Shown piece by piece: positions 18,125 to 25,295 of a stretch of 64,000 nucleotides of DNA (position 1 is its first letter; each line of letters begins with the position of its first letter). The DNA is from Bacillus timonensis (GTDB lineage: Bacteria > Bacillota > Bacilli > Bacillales > Bacillaceae_L). The notes beneath the pieces were generated by a model that was given only the letters and a program-made list of their open reading frames with translations, searched no databases and was not told where the DNA came from. The stretch lies in contig JAIVAN010000007.1 in the NCBI GenBank assembly GCA_020171895.1, forward strand, positions 62,001 to 126,000. The letters are read 5' to 3'. The position numbers and the translations under genes were made by a program.

Positions 18125-18152
18125 ATCATACTATTAATTAATTCTTTTTCAA
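18125..18152 (-). promoter_or_regulatory. SigA-type promoter of the element's ABC-transporter operon
   Basis: Minus strand: -35 TTGAAA (18147-18152), 16-bp spacer, -10 TATGAT (18125-18130). It stands between the transposase terminator and the ATPase gene, so the passenger has its own promoter. Confidence 0.68.
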
Positions 18153-18228
18153 TGAAATCGTTCTGTATTAATATAGGCTTTCTATATAACTATTTTAACA
18201 TCAAATCCTATAAATCCTTAAAATATTC

Positions 18229-18261
18229 AAAAAATAAACCAAGCATTTTCGCTTGATTTAT
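18229..18261 (-). terminator. Terminator of the transposase gene
   Basis: On the minus strand ATAAATCAAGC pairs with GCTTGGTTTAT (one G-U pair) with loop GAAAAT and a T-run; it overlaps the transposase stop codon. It separates transposase and passenger transcripts. Confidence 0.85.
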
Positions 18262-20222
18262 CTTAAATAAATTATGTCATTCCAAATAAACTCTTTATTA
18301 GTAATACCTAACCTTTGAGCTGGTGTTTTAGAAACGATTTCTCCATCTTCCTTTGTATTATAGGTCAAACAAAAATTGTAATAGGTTCTCATAATCGTAA
18401 TCGCCATTTGTGCGTACTTTGGATTGAAATTAGCATAGATATAACTTTTACCATCTTTACGAGCAGACACAATCGGTCTTTCTAAGATACTTAACCTCCG
18501 ACGAAGTTGTTGTAAGAAAGAACTGATCGCATTATCATTCACATTCATAATTAACTCTGCTATCTCGTTTGGTTCATATGATGATAAGTCGGTTGTGCAA
18601 TCTACTTTATGAAACCCTTTGTCTTTAGATGCAAGTGGATGTTCGATAGGAATATTCGCCCATTCATTATACGAATAACCTGGCGTTGTTATTGTTTTAT
18701 GGAAGGAATGTGTATTAAAGTGTTCAGTCAACTGATACTTTGCTAATTTCACGATATTCTTCGTATCGTAACCATTATGAAAACCCCAATCTAATAAATC
18801 TTTCTTGGCATCATCGAATTCTTCTAAAGCATCTTTCTTCGTTTTGTTTCTGTCTGTTAAACATAAAAAGTGATGAGCGTCAGATTGCTTGATTTCCTTC
18901 GCAAAAACACGATAAAAAGCAGTCATAATGGAACGGTCATCATCACTTATCATTCGCCATTCTGAAGCTCCCACAAGTCGTTTAATAAGCCAATAATGGG
19001 CAACAGTGGTATAAGTTGAATTAACGTGCAATCCACTGACATATTGCTTTCTTTTATTGATTTCACGCATTTCTTTGTTGTAATCAAATTTTGTTTCGGT
19101 ATCATTTTTAGATGGTTCTTGCGGATAGTGTTGAAAATCTAAACGTGCATTTTTCTTACAGAAATCATTTAGATGATCCTCTTTGAATTGTCTGGTGTCA
19201 ATGTTTAGTTCATCAAATGACTTCTCCCAGTCATAGGCAATATCAGAACGGAAAATATAGCGTGAATGAACGTCACCTGTCACGACAATATAAGTTGGTA
19301 ATACCAAATCTTCCAATCCCCTAAATTTTGCTGCTCCTTGACCTTTCTTACGAACATTATTGAGATAATAGTGCATCTTGTCGGTATTAAGCCAAATCAC
19401 TTTGAATTCTTTCTTTTCAAATGCAGGTCTTTCGTGGCGGTCAAGAAATTCAATACATTTGCGATATAACCATTCTAACTTGTCATAATAGGTTCCTGCA
19501 CCAATCTCTAAAATATCACAAGCACGATTGATAGGAACTTTATTTACGAGAAGTTTAGCAAACATCGGAAGGACATCGTTTCTCTTTTGGTTGTAGGTTG
19601 TCGATTGCTTTCTAGTTGGAAGGACATTCGTGATTTTCTTACAGGACTTACATTGCCATCTTTGAGAACCAGCGGTACTCTTTCCTTGTTTGTGAAATAA
19701 CTTTTTGGTTTCAAAAGGAGTGATACCATTATTCGGGCAGCTATCTCTATGAAAGTCATATTCAGGTTCAATATCTTGTACCGTTTCGATTTGTATTAAT
19801 CGCTTAATTTCTTCTGCAATAGACCAATTAGAAAGAGGAATGGTACTGCAATTAAGCGTTGGCTTCCCTTTTGTCGGGTGTATTGGATCTGGATTGCAAC
19901 GAATAACTTTACTTCTGCTTTTTGAACTACCTTCTAGTTTATATCGCTTTGGCTTTCCTTTAACCTCTTCAAACTTGTGTTGGTTTTCGCCAAGCCATTT
20001 ACAATAAGGTTCGTTACAGTGGTTGTACTGAATCGTGAATGTTTTTCCGTTCCAGTTAAATGAAACAGGTCTATAAAGCATATCGTTATATCTAGTGGCA
20101 AACTTCTTAGGTTCTAATAAGTCGTATTGCTCTTGACGGTCATTAATTTCTTTGTCTGTTAGAGGATTTACTATATCAACAATCACATCTTCCTTTGTTG
20201 CCAGCCGCTTCAATTTAGACAA
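18258..20222 (-). CDS. Large zinc-ribbon transposase-like protein
   Basis: A 654-residue protein. The N-terminal region has scattered Cys pairs (HCNEPYC near residue 70) and a zinc ribbon ending RWQCKSCKK near residue 190, followed by a helix-turn-helix-like stretch (LLVNKVPINRACDILEIGAG) as in IS1 and IS1595 proteins. Candidate catalytic acids are in WLNTDKMHYYL, VTGDVHSRYIF and RMISDDDRSI; the exact DDE/D triad is not certain. It most likely moves this element because it lies inside matching inverted repeats. I choose the TTG at 20222: GGAGG is nine bases before and it overlaps the upstream gene by 8 bp; an ATG at 20252 has no site. Confidence 0.75.
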   Translation of the reverse strand: MSKLKRLATKEDVIVDIVNPLTDKEINDRQEQYDLLEPKKFATRYNDMLYRPVSFNWNGKTFTIQYNHCNEPYCKWLGENQHKFEEVKGKPKRYKLEGSSKSRSKVIRCNPDPIHPTKGKPTLNCSTIPLSNWSIAEEIKRLIQIETVQDIEPEYDFHRDSCPNNGITPFETKKLFHKQGKSTAGSQRWQCKSCKKITNVLPTRKQSTTYNQKRNDVLPMFAKLLVNKVPINRACDILEIGAGTYYDKLEWLYRKCIEFLDRHERPAFEKKEFKVIWLNTDKMHYYLNNVRKKGQGAAKFRGLEDLVLPTYIVVTGDVHSRYIFRSDIAYDWEKSFDELNIDTRQFKEDHLNDFCKKNARLDFQHYPQEPSKNDTETKFDYNKEMREINKRKQYVSGLHVNSTYTTVAHYWLIKRLVGASEWRMISDDDRSIMTAFYRVFAKEIKQSDAHHFLCLTDRNKTKKDALEEFDDAKKDLLDWGFHNGYDTKNIVKLAKYQLTEHFNTHSFHKTITTPGYSYNEWANIPIEHPLASKDKGFHKVDCTTDLSSYEPNEIAELIMNVNDNAISSFLQQLRRRLSILERPIVSARKDGKSYIYANFNPKYAQMAITIMRTYYNFCLTYNTKEDGEIVSKTPAQRLGITNKEFIWNDIIYLR

Positions 20223-20469
20223 TATGCAATTCCTCCAATTCTTCTTCTTCAATCTCCAATTGCTTTAATATACGCTTATTATTACGCTTAGAAGCAATCC
20301 ATTCTAGAAATTGCTCGTCATCTAGTAAATTAAGTAAAAACGTATCAACAACTTCACTTTCACTGTATTCCGTGTATTCTGCATAATACTTCACAACTGC
20401 TCTAACACGCTCAGAGATGTCCCAATCAACTTTAGTAGAATTCTTATTTTTAGGTTCAATAAACTTCAT
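20215..20469 (-). CDS. Small protein upstream of the transposase, possible DNA-binding regulator
   Basis: An 84-residue charged helical protein (KVDWDISERVRAVVKYYAEY, then TEYSESEVVDTFLLNLLDDE). The short polar strand followed by two helices resembles a ribbon-helix-helix fold, so it may bind DNA, but I see no firm family match. It overlaps the transposase by 8 bp, so the two are translationally coupled. ATG at 20469 after AAGGAGTG. Inverted repeats upstream (20495-20585) could be its operator. It may regulate or take part in transposition; this is inference. Confidence 0.65.
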   Translation of the reverse strand: MKFIEPKNKNSTKVDWDISERVRAVVKYYAEYTEYSESEVVDTFLLNLLDDEQFLEWIASKRNNKRILKQLEIEEEELEELHIV

Positions 20470-20494
20470 TTAATATTTCACTCCTTATCTAAAA

Positions 20495-20585
20495 TTGGTC
20501 ACCTATTTAGCATACAAATTAACTATAATTTTAGCATACGTTTTAAACACTGACCAAAAGTTATTGTCCAATTGCAAAACGTATG
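20495..20585. promoter_or_regulatory. Inverted repeats upstream of the transposase operon
   Basis: CATACGTTTT (20535-20544) is inverted at 20576-20585, and TTGGTCA (20495-20501) at 20551-20557; TTAGCATAC occurs twice (20508-20515 in near form and 20531-20539). This lies just before the transposase operon and looks like an operator-promoter region. No clean promoter is assigned. Confidence 0.45.
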
Positions 20586-20640
20586 TTAAAACTAGTGCTA
20601 AATTAACTGTTAATACTCCATAAACCTTATAATATCAGTA

Positions 20641-20677
20641 TAGACAAAAAGACGAATTCATATACGAATTCGTCTTA
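20641..20677 (-). terminator. Terminator at the right end of the element
   Basis: AAGACGAATTC pairs with GAATTCGTCTT around loop ATATAC; on the minus strand it is followed by TTTTT. It faces transcription arriving from yqfO, so it shields the element and replaces yqfO's broken terminator. Confidence 0.82.
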
Positions 20678-20698
20678 AAAATGACCTGTTATTTTTAA

Positions 20699-20725
20699 TT
20701 TTCTACCTCTGAACCGAACTACTTA
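20699..20725 (-). repeat. Right terminal inverted repeat
   Basis: On the minus strand it begins TAAGTAGTTCGGTT and ends GTAGAAAA, matching the left end. Confidence 0.92.
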
Positions 20726-20734
20726 GTTCGTATC
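20726..20734. repeat. Target-site duplication, right copy
   Basis: GTTCGTATC, identical to 15152-15160. Confidence 0.92.
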
Positions 20735-20748
20735 TTCGCTCCTTTTCT
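20734..20748. terminator. Right arm of the split ispH/yqfO terminator
   Basis: CTTCGCTCCTTTTCT, the perfect complement of 15138-15152, followed by TTTTT on the plus strand. Separated from its partner by the transposon. Confidence 0.9.
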
Positions 20749-20819
20749 TTTTAATTTATACAATGCTGTTTATATAAAGGTGCTTTATTCTTCTATTATT
20801 CTCTATGCCAAATCGAAAT

Positions 20820-21941
20820 CTATAGAAACTTAAATGGGTCCGTACTTCGTTCAGAATAACTAATATTAATGGCAAAATTTTTCTCATCACACATAGTAGA
20901 CAGGACTTCGGCTACACCCTTTTTCATGACCTTTTCAATATGATGACCTGGATCGACTATATTTAGACCCATTGCCATTGCATCATGAGCTACATGGTAA
21001 TACATATCCCCAGACACAAACACATCAGCACCTTTAAATTTTGCTTGACTGATATATTTATTACCATCTCCGCCAAGAACTGCGACTTTTCGAACAGAAT
21101 CATTAAAATCTCCAACAACACGTACAAACTCTACATCAAGTGACTTTTTTACGTGTTCAGCAAATTCCTTTAGAGTCATTTCATTTTCTAAAATCCCTAT
21201 TCTACCTAGTCCTAAGCTTTCACCCTTATTTTCTAAAGGGAAAATGTCATAAGCTACTTCTTCATAAGGATGTGCTTTTAACATTGCTGAAATGACCTTC
21301 TTTTGTAGTTTACTCTCGAAGATCGTTTCTATTTTAACTTCTTCAACCCTCTCTAGGCTCCCTTTTACCCCAATAAAGGGATCAGCACTTTGTAAAGGTA
21401 GAAATGTTCCTGTTCCTTTCGATTCAAAGCTACAATGGCTATAGTTACCGATATTACCTGCACCTGCATCACCCAGTGCTTGACGAACAATTGTAGCATG
21501 GGAACTAGGAACATAAACGATGAGCTTCTTTAAAGATTCTTCATATGTATGACTTAATACTGTAACTTCCTTTAATTGTAAAGCATTTGCCAACAAATCA
21601 TTAACACCGCCCATCGCAACGTCAAGATTAGTATGGGCTGCATAGATTGCTATATCATTTTTCATACACTTTTCAATCAATCTCCCATGAAATTGATCGG
21701 TAATAACAGATTTAAGAGAGCGAAATAACGGGGGATGATGTGCAATAATTAAGTCTATATTCTTTTCAATTGCTTCATCCAATGTTTCTTCTAATACATC
21801 AAGGACTATAAGTACATTTTTGACAGGCTTATTTAACGTACCGATTTGTAATCCTATCTTATCCCCTTCTAGAGCCAATCCCTTAGGTGAGTATTGTTCA
21901 AAGAGCTGGATTACCTCATATCCGTTTGGAATTTTCCTCAT
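20820..21941 (-). CDS. yqfO: Nif3-like dinuclear metal center protein
   Basis: A 373-residue NIF3-family protein (annotated in databases as GTP cyclohydrolase 1 type 2 homologue; the role is not established). Metal-binding motifs are IIAHHPPLF, YAAHTNLD and the late GHHIEKV. Between about residues 130 and 235 there is the extra CutA1/PII-like insert (KLIVYVPSSHATIVRQALGD, then AMLKAHPYEEVAYDIFPLE), present in the long Bacillus form. The ATG at 21941 directly follows the trmK stop with GGAG in the end of trmK, so the pair forms an operon. Its own terminator was split by the transposon. Confidence 0.93.
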   Translation of the reverse strand: MRKIPNGYEVIQLFEQYSPKGLALEGDKIGLQIGTLNKPVKNVLIVLDVLEETLDEAIEKNIDLIIAHHPPLFRSLKSVITDQFHGRLIEKCMKNDIAIYAAHTNLDVAMGGVNDLLANALQLKEVTVLSHTYEESLKKLIVYVPSSHATIVRQALGDAGAGNIGNYSHCSFESKGTGTFLPLQSADPFIGVKGSLERVEEVKIETIFESKLQKKVISAMLKAHPYEEVAYDIFPLENKGESLGLGRIGILENEMTLKEFAEHVKKSLDVEFVRVVGDFNDSVRKVAVLGGDGNKYISQAKFKGADVFVSGDMYYHVAHDAMAMGLNIVDPGHHIEKVMKKGVAEVLSTMCDEKNFAINISYSERSTDPFKFL

Positions 21942-22643
21942 TTATAAAAACTCCTTTACGACTTCAATATTCTTTATTAATTCAGCTTTTTTCTGCAAGT
22001 TCTCATCAGTTTTTTCTGCTTGCTCTAATTGTGATAAAATTCTCTCGAAATGTTTCCTTTCATGTGACCATTTCTTTAAAAACACCTCGTTCTTCTCTTG
22101 TAAAAGAAACGGTCCAACTAGTAATTCGGTTCGTAAGTTAGTATAAGGTCTCATAGCACTACCTCTCTCAGCTACTAACACTTCGTAAATTTTACCATCT
22201 TCATCTAAAATATTTTCAGCAATGAGCTCCCAGTTGTTTTCAATTAGCCATTCTCTTATCTTTTTAGCACCAATATTCGGCTGAAGTACTAACCTCTTTA
22301 CACCTTCTAACTTATCTTTTCCACCTTCTAAAATAGATGTAATTAAGGAACCTCCCATACCCGCAATTGTAATACAAGTAACTTCATTTGGGCTGATAAC
22401 CTCTAGTCCATCGCCTTTACGAACATCAATGTATGTCTTTAACCCAGCCTTTTCAACCTGCTCTTTAGCTGATTTTAAAGGTCCATCTGTAATTTCACCT
22501 GCCACCGCTTTCACAATAAGTCCTTTTAAATAAGCATAACAAGGGAGGTATGCATGATCAGATCCAATATCAGCTAAAATTGATTTTTCGGGTATGTAAG
22601 CTGCAACTGTTTCCAATCTATTTGATAATTTCATTTCATTCAT
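21942..22643 (-). CDS. trmK: tRNA (adenine(22)-N1)-methyltransferase
   Basis: A 233-residue SAM-dependent methyltransferase that makes m1A22 in tRNA. The SAM site is ILADIGSDHAYLPCY (residues ~20-35), and the catalytic-side motif CITIAGMGGSLI near 90; the C-terminal third is a coiled coil. The ATG at 22643 (MNEMKLSNRLETVA) matches the start of the B. subtilis protein as I recall it; the ATG at 22706 is rejected because it lies only about 20 bp after the predicted -10 and would add 21 residues the family lacks. The promoter has its -35 inside the cccA terminator. Confidence 0.93.
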   Translation of the reverse strand: MNEMKLSNRLETVAAYIPEKSILADIGSDHAYLPCYAYLKGLIVKAVAGEITDGPLKSAKEQVEKAGLKTYIDVRKGDGLEVISPNEVTCITIAGMGGSLITSILEGGKDKLEGVKRLVLQPNIGAKKIREWLIENNWELIAENILDEDGKIYEVLVAERGSAMRPYTNLRTELLVGPFLLQEKNEVFLKKWSHERKHFERILSQLEQAEKTDENLQKKAELIKNIEVVKEFL

Positions 22644-22677
22644 TTTCTCACCACATTCTCTAAGTTTACTTGTATTC

Positions 22678-22706
22678 ATTATAAGCTGAAAAAAAGTCCC
22701 TTGCAA
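22678..22706 (-). promoter_or_regulatory. SigA-type promoter of trmK-yqfO
   Basis: Minus strand: -35 TTGCAA (22701-22706), 17-bp spacer, perfect -10 TATAAT (22678-22683). The -35 box is part of the stem and loop of the preceding terminator. Confidence 0.7.
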
Positions 22707-22719
22707 AATGCAAAGGACT
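22688..22719 (-). terminator. Terminator of cccA
   Basis: On the minus strand AGTCCTTTGC pairs with GCAAGGGACT (one U-G pair), then a run of seven T. Confidence 0.88.
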
Positions 22720-22729
22720 CTTTATATGC

Positions 22730-23089
22730 TTATTTCAATTCAATTAACCATTGTGCCATCTCTTCAAGTTTTTCTCCAGGTACTAAGTTAGGAGGCATGA
22801 TGCCTTTACCATTTTTTAGTATATCTTGGATTTCTTCAGATGAGTACTTATCACCTACGCCAATTAACGCAGGACCAGCTCCTCCACCGAAGTCAGCACC
22901 GTGACATGATAAACATTGTTGTTGATAAATTTCTTCTGGGCTAGCAGCAGATACATCCTCATTTTTAGTCTCTTTTCCACCATTCGCCAATTCCTTCGCG
23001 TTATCTAATCCGATAAAAGAAAGAAGAAACATTAGTCCTAGTCCAAAAACCATAATTAATCCAAATGGAATTAATGGATTACGATTCAT
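22730..23089 (-). CDS. cccA: Cytochrome c550 (membrane-anchored)
   Basis: A 119-residue small c-type cytochrome: an N-terminal membrane anchor (LIPFGLIMVFGLGLMFLLSF), a linker, then the heme domain with the covalent heme motif CLSCH near residue 58 and the axial methionine in GKGIMPPN. It carries electrons outside the membrane in the respiratory chain. The ATG at 23089 follows GGGAGGTTAAGGG; the ATG at 23146 is rejected. In B. subtilis it also neighbours sigA; here two further genes lie between. Confidence 0.93.
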   Translation of the reverse strand: MNRNPLIPFGLIMVFGLGLMFLLSFIGLDNAKELANGGKETKNEDVSAASPEEIYQQQCLSCHGADFGGGAGPALIGVGDKYSSEEIQDILKNGKGIMPPNLVPGEKLEEMAQWLIELK

Positions 23090-23335
23090 TCCCTTAACCT
23101 CCCTTATGTAAAAACTTTGTGTGTTAGGTAATATTATTTTATACAAACAATACCTATTTTACTTTAAAATGTCGAGAAGTGAAAGACCTAATTGTACAAG
23201 TTACTCATGATTTTTTTTTTCGTTTCTTTCAGAAATATAAATGTCACAATTTCGTCAAACTTTCACCTAAAATCTCATAAAAATAAAATGGCAAAGAAAT
23301 TTCTTAGGTAGTATACCCTAAAAAACCAAAATAAC
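23090..23335. other. Intergenic region upstream of cccA, no gene
   Basis: About 245 AT-rich bases with a run of nine T near 23213 and no ORF or clear structured element. The cccA promoter must be here; TTTAAA with TATAAA 19 bp apart near 23140-23175 on the minus strand is a weak candidate. Confidence 0.4.
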
Positions 23336-23366
23336 AAAACCTCATTCACTTTCTGAATGAGGTTTT
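23336..23366. terminator. Terminator of the acyl-CoA dehydrogenase gene
   Basis: A 13-bp stem AAAACCTCATTCA / TGAATGAGGTTTT with CTTTC loop, just after the stop. Confidence 0.9.
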
Positions 23367-23370
23367 GTTA

Positions 23371-24510
23371 TTAACAACCTATTGTTCTTGCAATAACCAT
23401 TCGTTGAACTTCAGAAGTACCTTCACCAATTTCAAGTAGCTTTGCATCCCTCATGAATCTTTCTACATGGTATTCTCTCATATACCCATAACCACCATGA
23501 ATTTGAACCGCTTGGTTTGTAACTTCCATACAAATTTCTGAAGCATACAGTTTACACATAGATGCCTCTTTCGTAAATGGACGTCCTTGGTCTTTAAGCC
23601 AAGCTGCTTTATAGACCATTGTTCTAGCTAACTCAATTTTCATCGCCATATCAGCTAATTTGAATTGAATTGCTTGAAAGTGAGAAAGTGACTTGCCAAA
23701 CTGTTTACGCTCTTTTGCATATGCTAATGCCTTTTCGTAAGCCGCTTGTGCAATACCTACCGCCATAGCTCCAATACCAATTCGTCCGCCATCTAATGTC
23801 ACGAGGAATTGTTTAAAGCCTTCCCCTCGTTTTCCTAATAGGTTTTCCTGCGGTACTCTGACATCTTCTAACACGAGCTCTGTAGTATTAGAAGCATGCA
23901 ATCCCATTTTTTCGTAATTATCAATTACTTTAAAGCCATCTGCATCAGTAGGAACAATAATCGCACTAATTTCTTTTTGCTGACCATCTCTTCCAGTAAT
24001 TGCAGTTAGAGCAAGGTGATTTGCATAGCTTGCATTTGTGATATAGCATTTATTACCGTTAATCACAAAATCGTTTCCATCCGTTTTAGCCTCAGTTTGA
24101 GTTCCTCCAGCATCAGACCCTGCATTAGGTTCTGTCAAACCAAAAGCACCAAATGACTCTCCAGTGCAGATTGGAGTTAAATATTTTTGCTTTTGTTCTT
24201 CTGTACCAAACAAATTAATTGGTGCTCCACCTAGTGAGATATGAGCTGAATATGTAATACCGGTAGAACCACAAGCTCGACTTAGTTCCTCAGTGACGAT
24301 GGCAAAACTAACTGTATCAGCTCCAGCCCCACCATATTCTTCTGAAAAAGGAAGCCCCATCATTCCTAGGTCAGCAAGCTTTTTGAATACCTCAATTGGG
24401 AATGCCTTTTCCTTGTCCCTTTTCTCAGCACCTGGCGCTACCTCTGCATCAGAAAACTCTCTAATCGTACGTAGTATCATTTGTTGTTCTGTCGTTAAAT
24501 CGAAATTCAT
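23371..24510 (-). CDS. Acyl-CoA dehydrogenase
   Basis: A 379-residue FAD-dependent acyl-CoA dehydrogenase that oxidises acyl-CoA to trans-2-enoyl-CoA in beta-oxidation, passing electrons to ETF. Signatures: FGLTEPNAGSDAGGT near residue 130 and QIHGGYGYMREYHVERFMRD near 340; the catalytic Glu is probably in the late IGEGTSEVQRM stretch, which suggests the short-chain (butyryl) group, though chain length cannot be fixed. The ATG at 24510 follows GGGGGGAAAAGG. It stands alone between terminators in the middle of the cccA-sigA region, where I do not recall it in B. subtilis. Confidence 0.93.
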   Translation of the reverse strand: MNFDLTTEQQMILRTIREFSDAEVAPGAEKRDKEKAFPIEVFKKLADLGMMGLPFSEEYGGAGADTVSFAIVTEELSRACGSTGITYSAHISLGGAPINLFGTEEQKQKYLTPICTGESFGAFGLTEPNAGSDAGGTQTEAKTDGNDFVINGNKCYITNASYANHLALTAITGRDGQQKEISAIIVPTDADGFKVIDNYEKMGLHASNTTELVLEDVRVPQENLLGKRGEGFKQFLVTLDGGRIGIGAMAVGIAQAAYEKALAYAKERKQFGKSLSHFQAIQFKLADMAMKIELARTMVYKAAWLKDQGRPFTKEASMCKLYASEICMEVTNQAVQIHGGYGYMREYHVERFMRDAKLLEIGEGTSEVQRMVIARTIGC

Positions 24511-24595
24511 CCTTTTCCCCCCTAGATGTGTATACGCTTACAATTCCATTATAATGGTAAAAGGTGAATTTTCTCAACATTTTAAATATACCTTC

Positions 24596-25138
24596 TTATA
24601 AGAAAAATACTACTATTAAAATAATAATTGCAATAATGCCTGAAATAAGAAAGTATTTCTTGCCTGAGAATTGACCAATAAACACCCAAATGCAACTATT
24701 TATTAATAATGTGACGTACATGGCCACTCGATCATTTGATAAGTAGATATCAGTAATTTGAACTGAAAACAGTAGTAAAATAAGTGCTGTAACAATAAAA
24801 ATGAAATGTTGAATGAAAATATTTTTTTTGAAGAAAAAGCCCAACAATAAACAGACTATTAAAAAAATAATGAAAATGGGTATTTGCAAATTCAAAAACA
24901 TTTCAGTAAAATAAATGACAAGAAATGTTAAGAACAAGAAGACAATAAATGAACATATAAAAATTGTCATAGCCGCAATTTTCGTTTTCTTCTTCATTTC
25001 TTGGTCTTGTTCAAATTCACCCTGTGAATAAAGCGTTAATAAAAAGTTACAGTAGTGTTCTGGCAAGAGTTTATTTTCCTTCCAGTGTGATATTTCATTT
25101 ATTATGACTTTCTTTCGACTAGGTTCCATTGCGTTCAT
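24596..25138 (-). CDS. Membrane protein of unknown function (DUF2157-like N-terminus)
   Basis: A 180-residue protein. The first ~50 residues are soluble (EISHWKENKLLPEHYCNFLL), like the WK...L-x-EHY start of DUF2157-type proteins. It then has about five hydrophobic segments (AAMTIFICSFIVFLFLTFLV, IPIFIIFLIVCLLLGFFF, FIVTALILLLFSV, MYVTLLINSCIWVFIG, ISGIIAIIILIVVFFL). No catalytic motif is visible. Start ATG at 25138 after AGGTGAAA; an ATG nine bases further in is possible. It lies between acd and sigA. Confidence 0.65.
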   Translation of the reverse strand: MNAMEPSRKKVIINEISHWKENKLLPEHYCNFLLTLYSQGEFEQDQEMKKKTKIAAMTIFICSFIVFLFLTFLVIYFTEMFLNLQIPIFIIFLIVCLLLGFFFKKNIFIQHFIFIVTALILLLFSVQITDIYLSNDRVAMYVTLLINSCIWVFIGQFSGKKYFLISGIIAIIILIVVFFL

Positions 25139-25239
25139 TTTCACCTACTTAATAAAATAACTAATCGGTGCTTTATTTCCAGTACTTTTTTAGATAAGCC
25201 TAGAAGTCCGATTAAAAACATGATTACAATTAACTTCCT

Positions 25240-25279
25240 ATAAAATAAAAAGTTTACTTCAATTGTATGAAGTAAACTT
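25240..25279 (-). terminator. Terminator of sigA
   Basis: A 12-bp stem AAGTTTACTTCA / TGAAGTAAACTT with ATTGTA loop and T-rich end on the minus strand. Confidence 0.85.
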
Positions 25280-25295
25280 CAGAAAGTAAATTATT

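Larger units (their letters stand above)
15161..20725. mobile_element. 5,565-bp transposon with a BceAB-type transporter as passenger
   Basis: The ends are inverted repeats: TAAGTAGTTCGGTT is perfect at both ends (15161-15174 and 20712-20725), extending imperfectly to 27 bp (23 of 27). Direct 9-bp copies of GTTCGTATC flank it. Inside, all on the minus strand, are a small possible regulator, a zinc-ribbon transposase-like protein, an ABC ATPase and its permease. Terminators stand near both ends. The 9-bp duplication and zinc-ribbon protein recall the IS1/IS1595 group, but the protein is far longer, so family is not assigned. The element lies between ispH and yqfO, which I recall as neighbours in B. 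subtilis. Confidence 0.93.

Noticed and set aside
15319-20469. Genomic island integrated by a tyrosine recombinase or an integrative conjugative element
   Set aside because: No integrase, tRNA target or conjugation gene is present; inverted ends and a 9-bp duplication fit transposition.
15152-20734. A 9-bp segment (GTTCGTATC) that seems inverted relative to its flanks in two mirror-image copies, as at an invertible recombination site
   Set aside because: The flanks are mirror images because they are the two arms of one terminator; the 9 bp are a plain direct target duplication around a transposon with its own inverted ends. This needs fewer assumptions than inversion.
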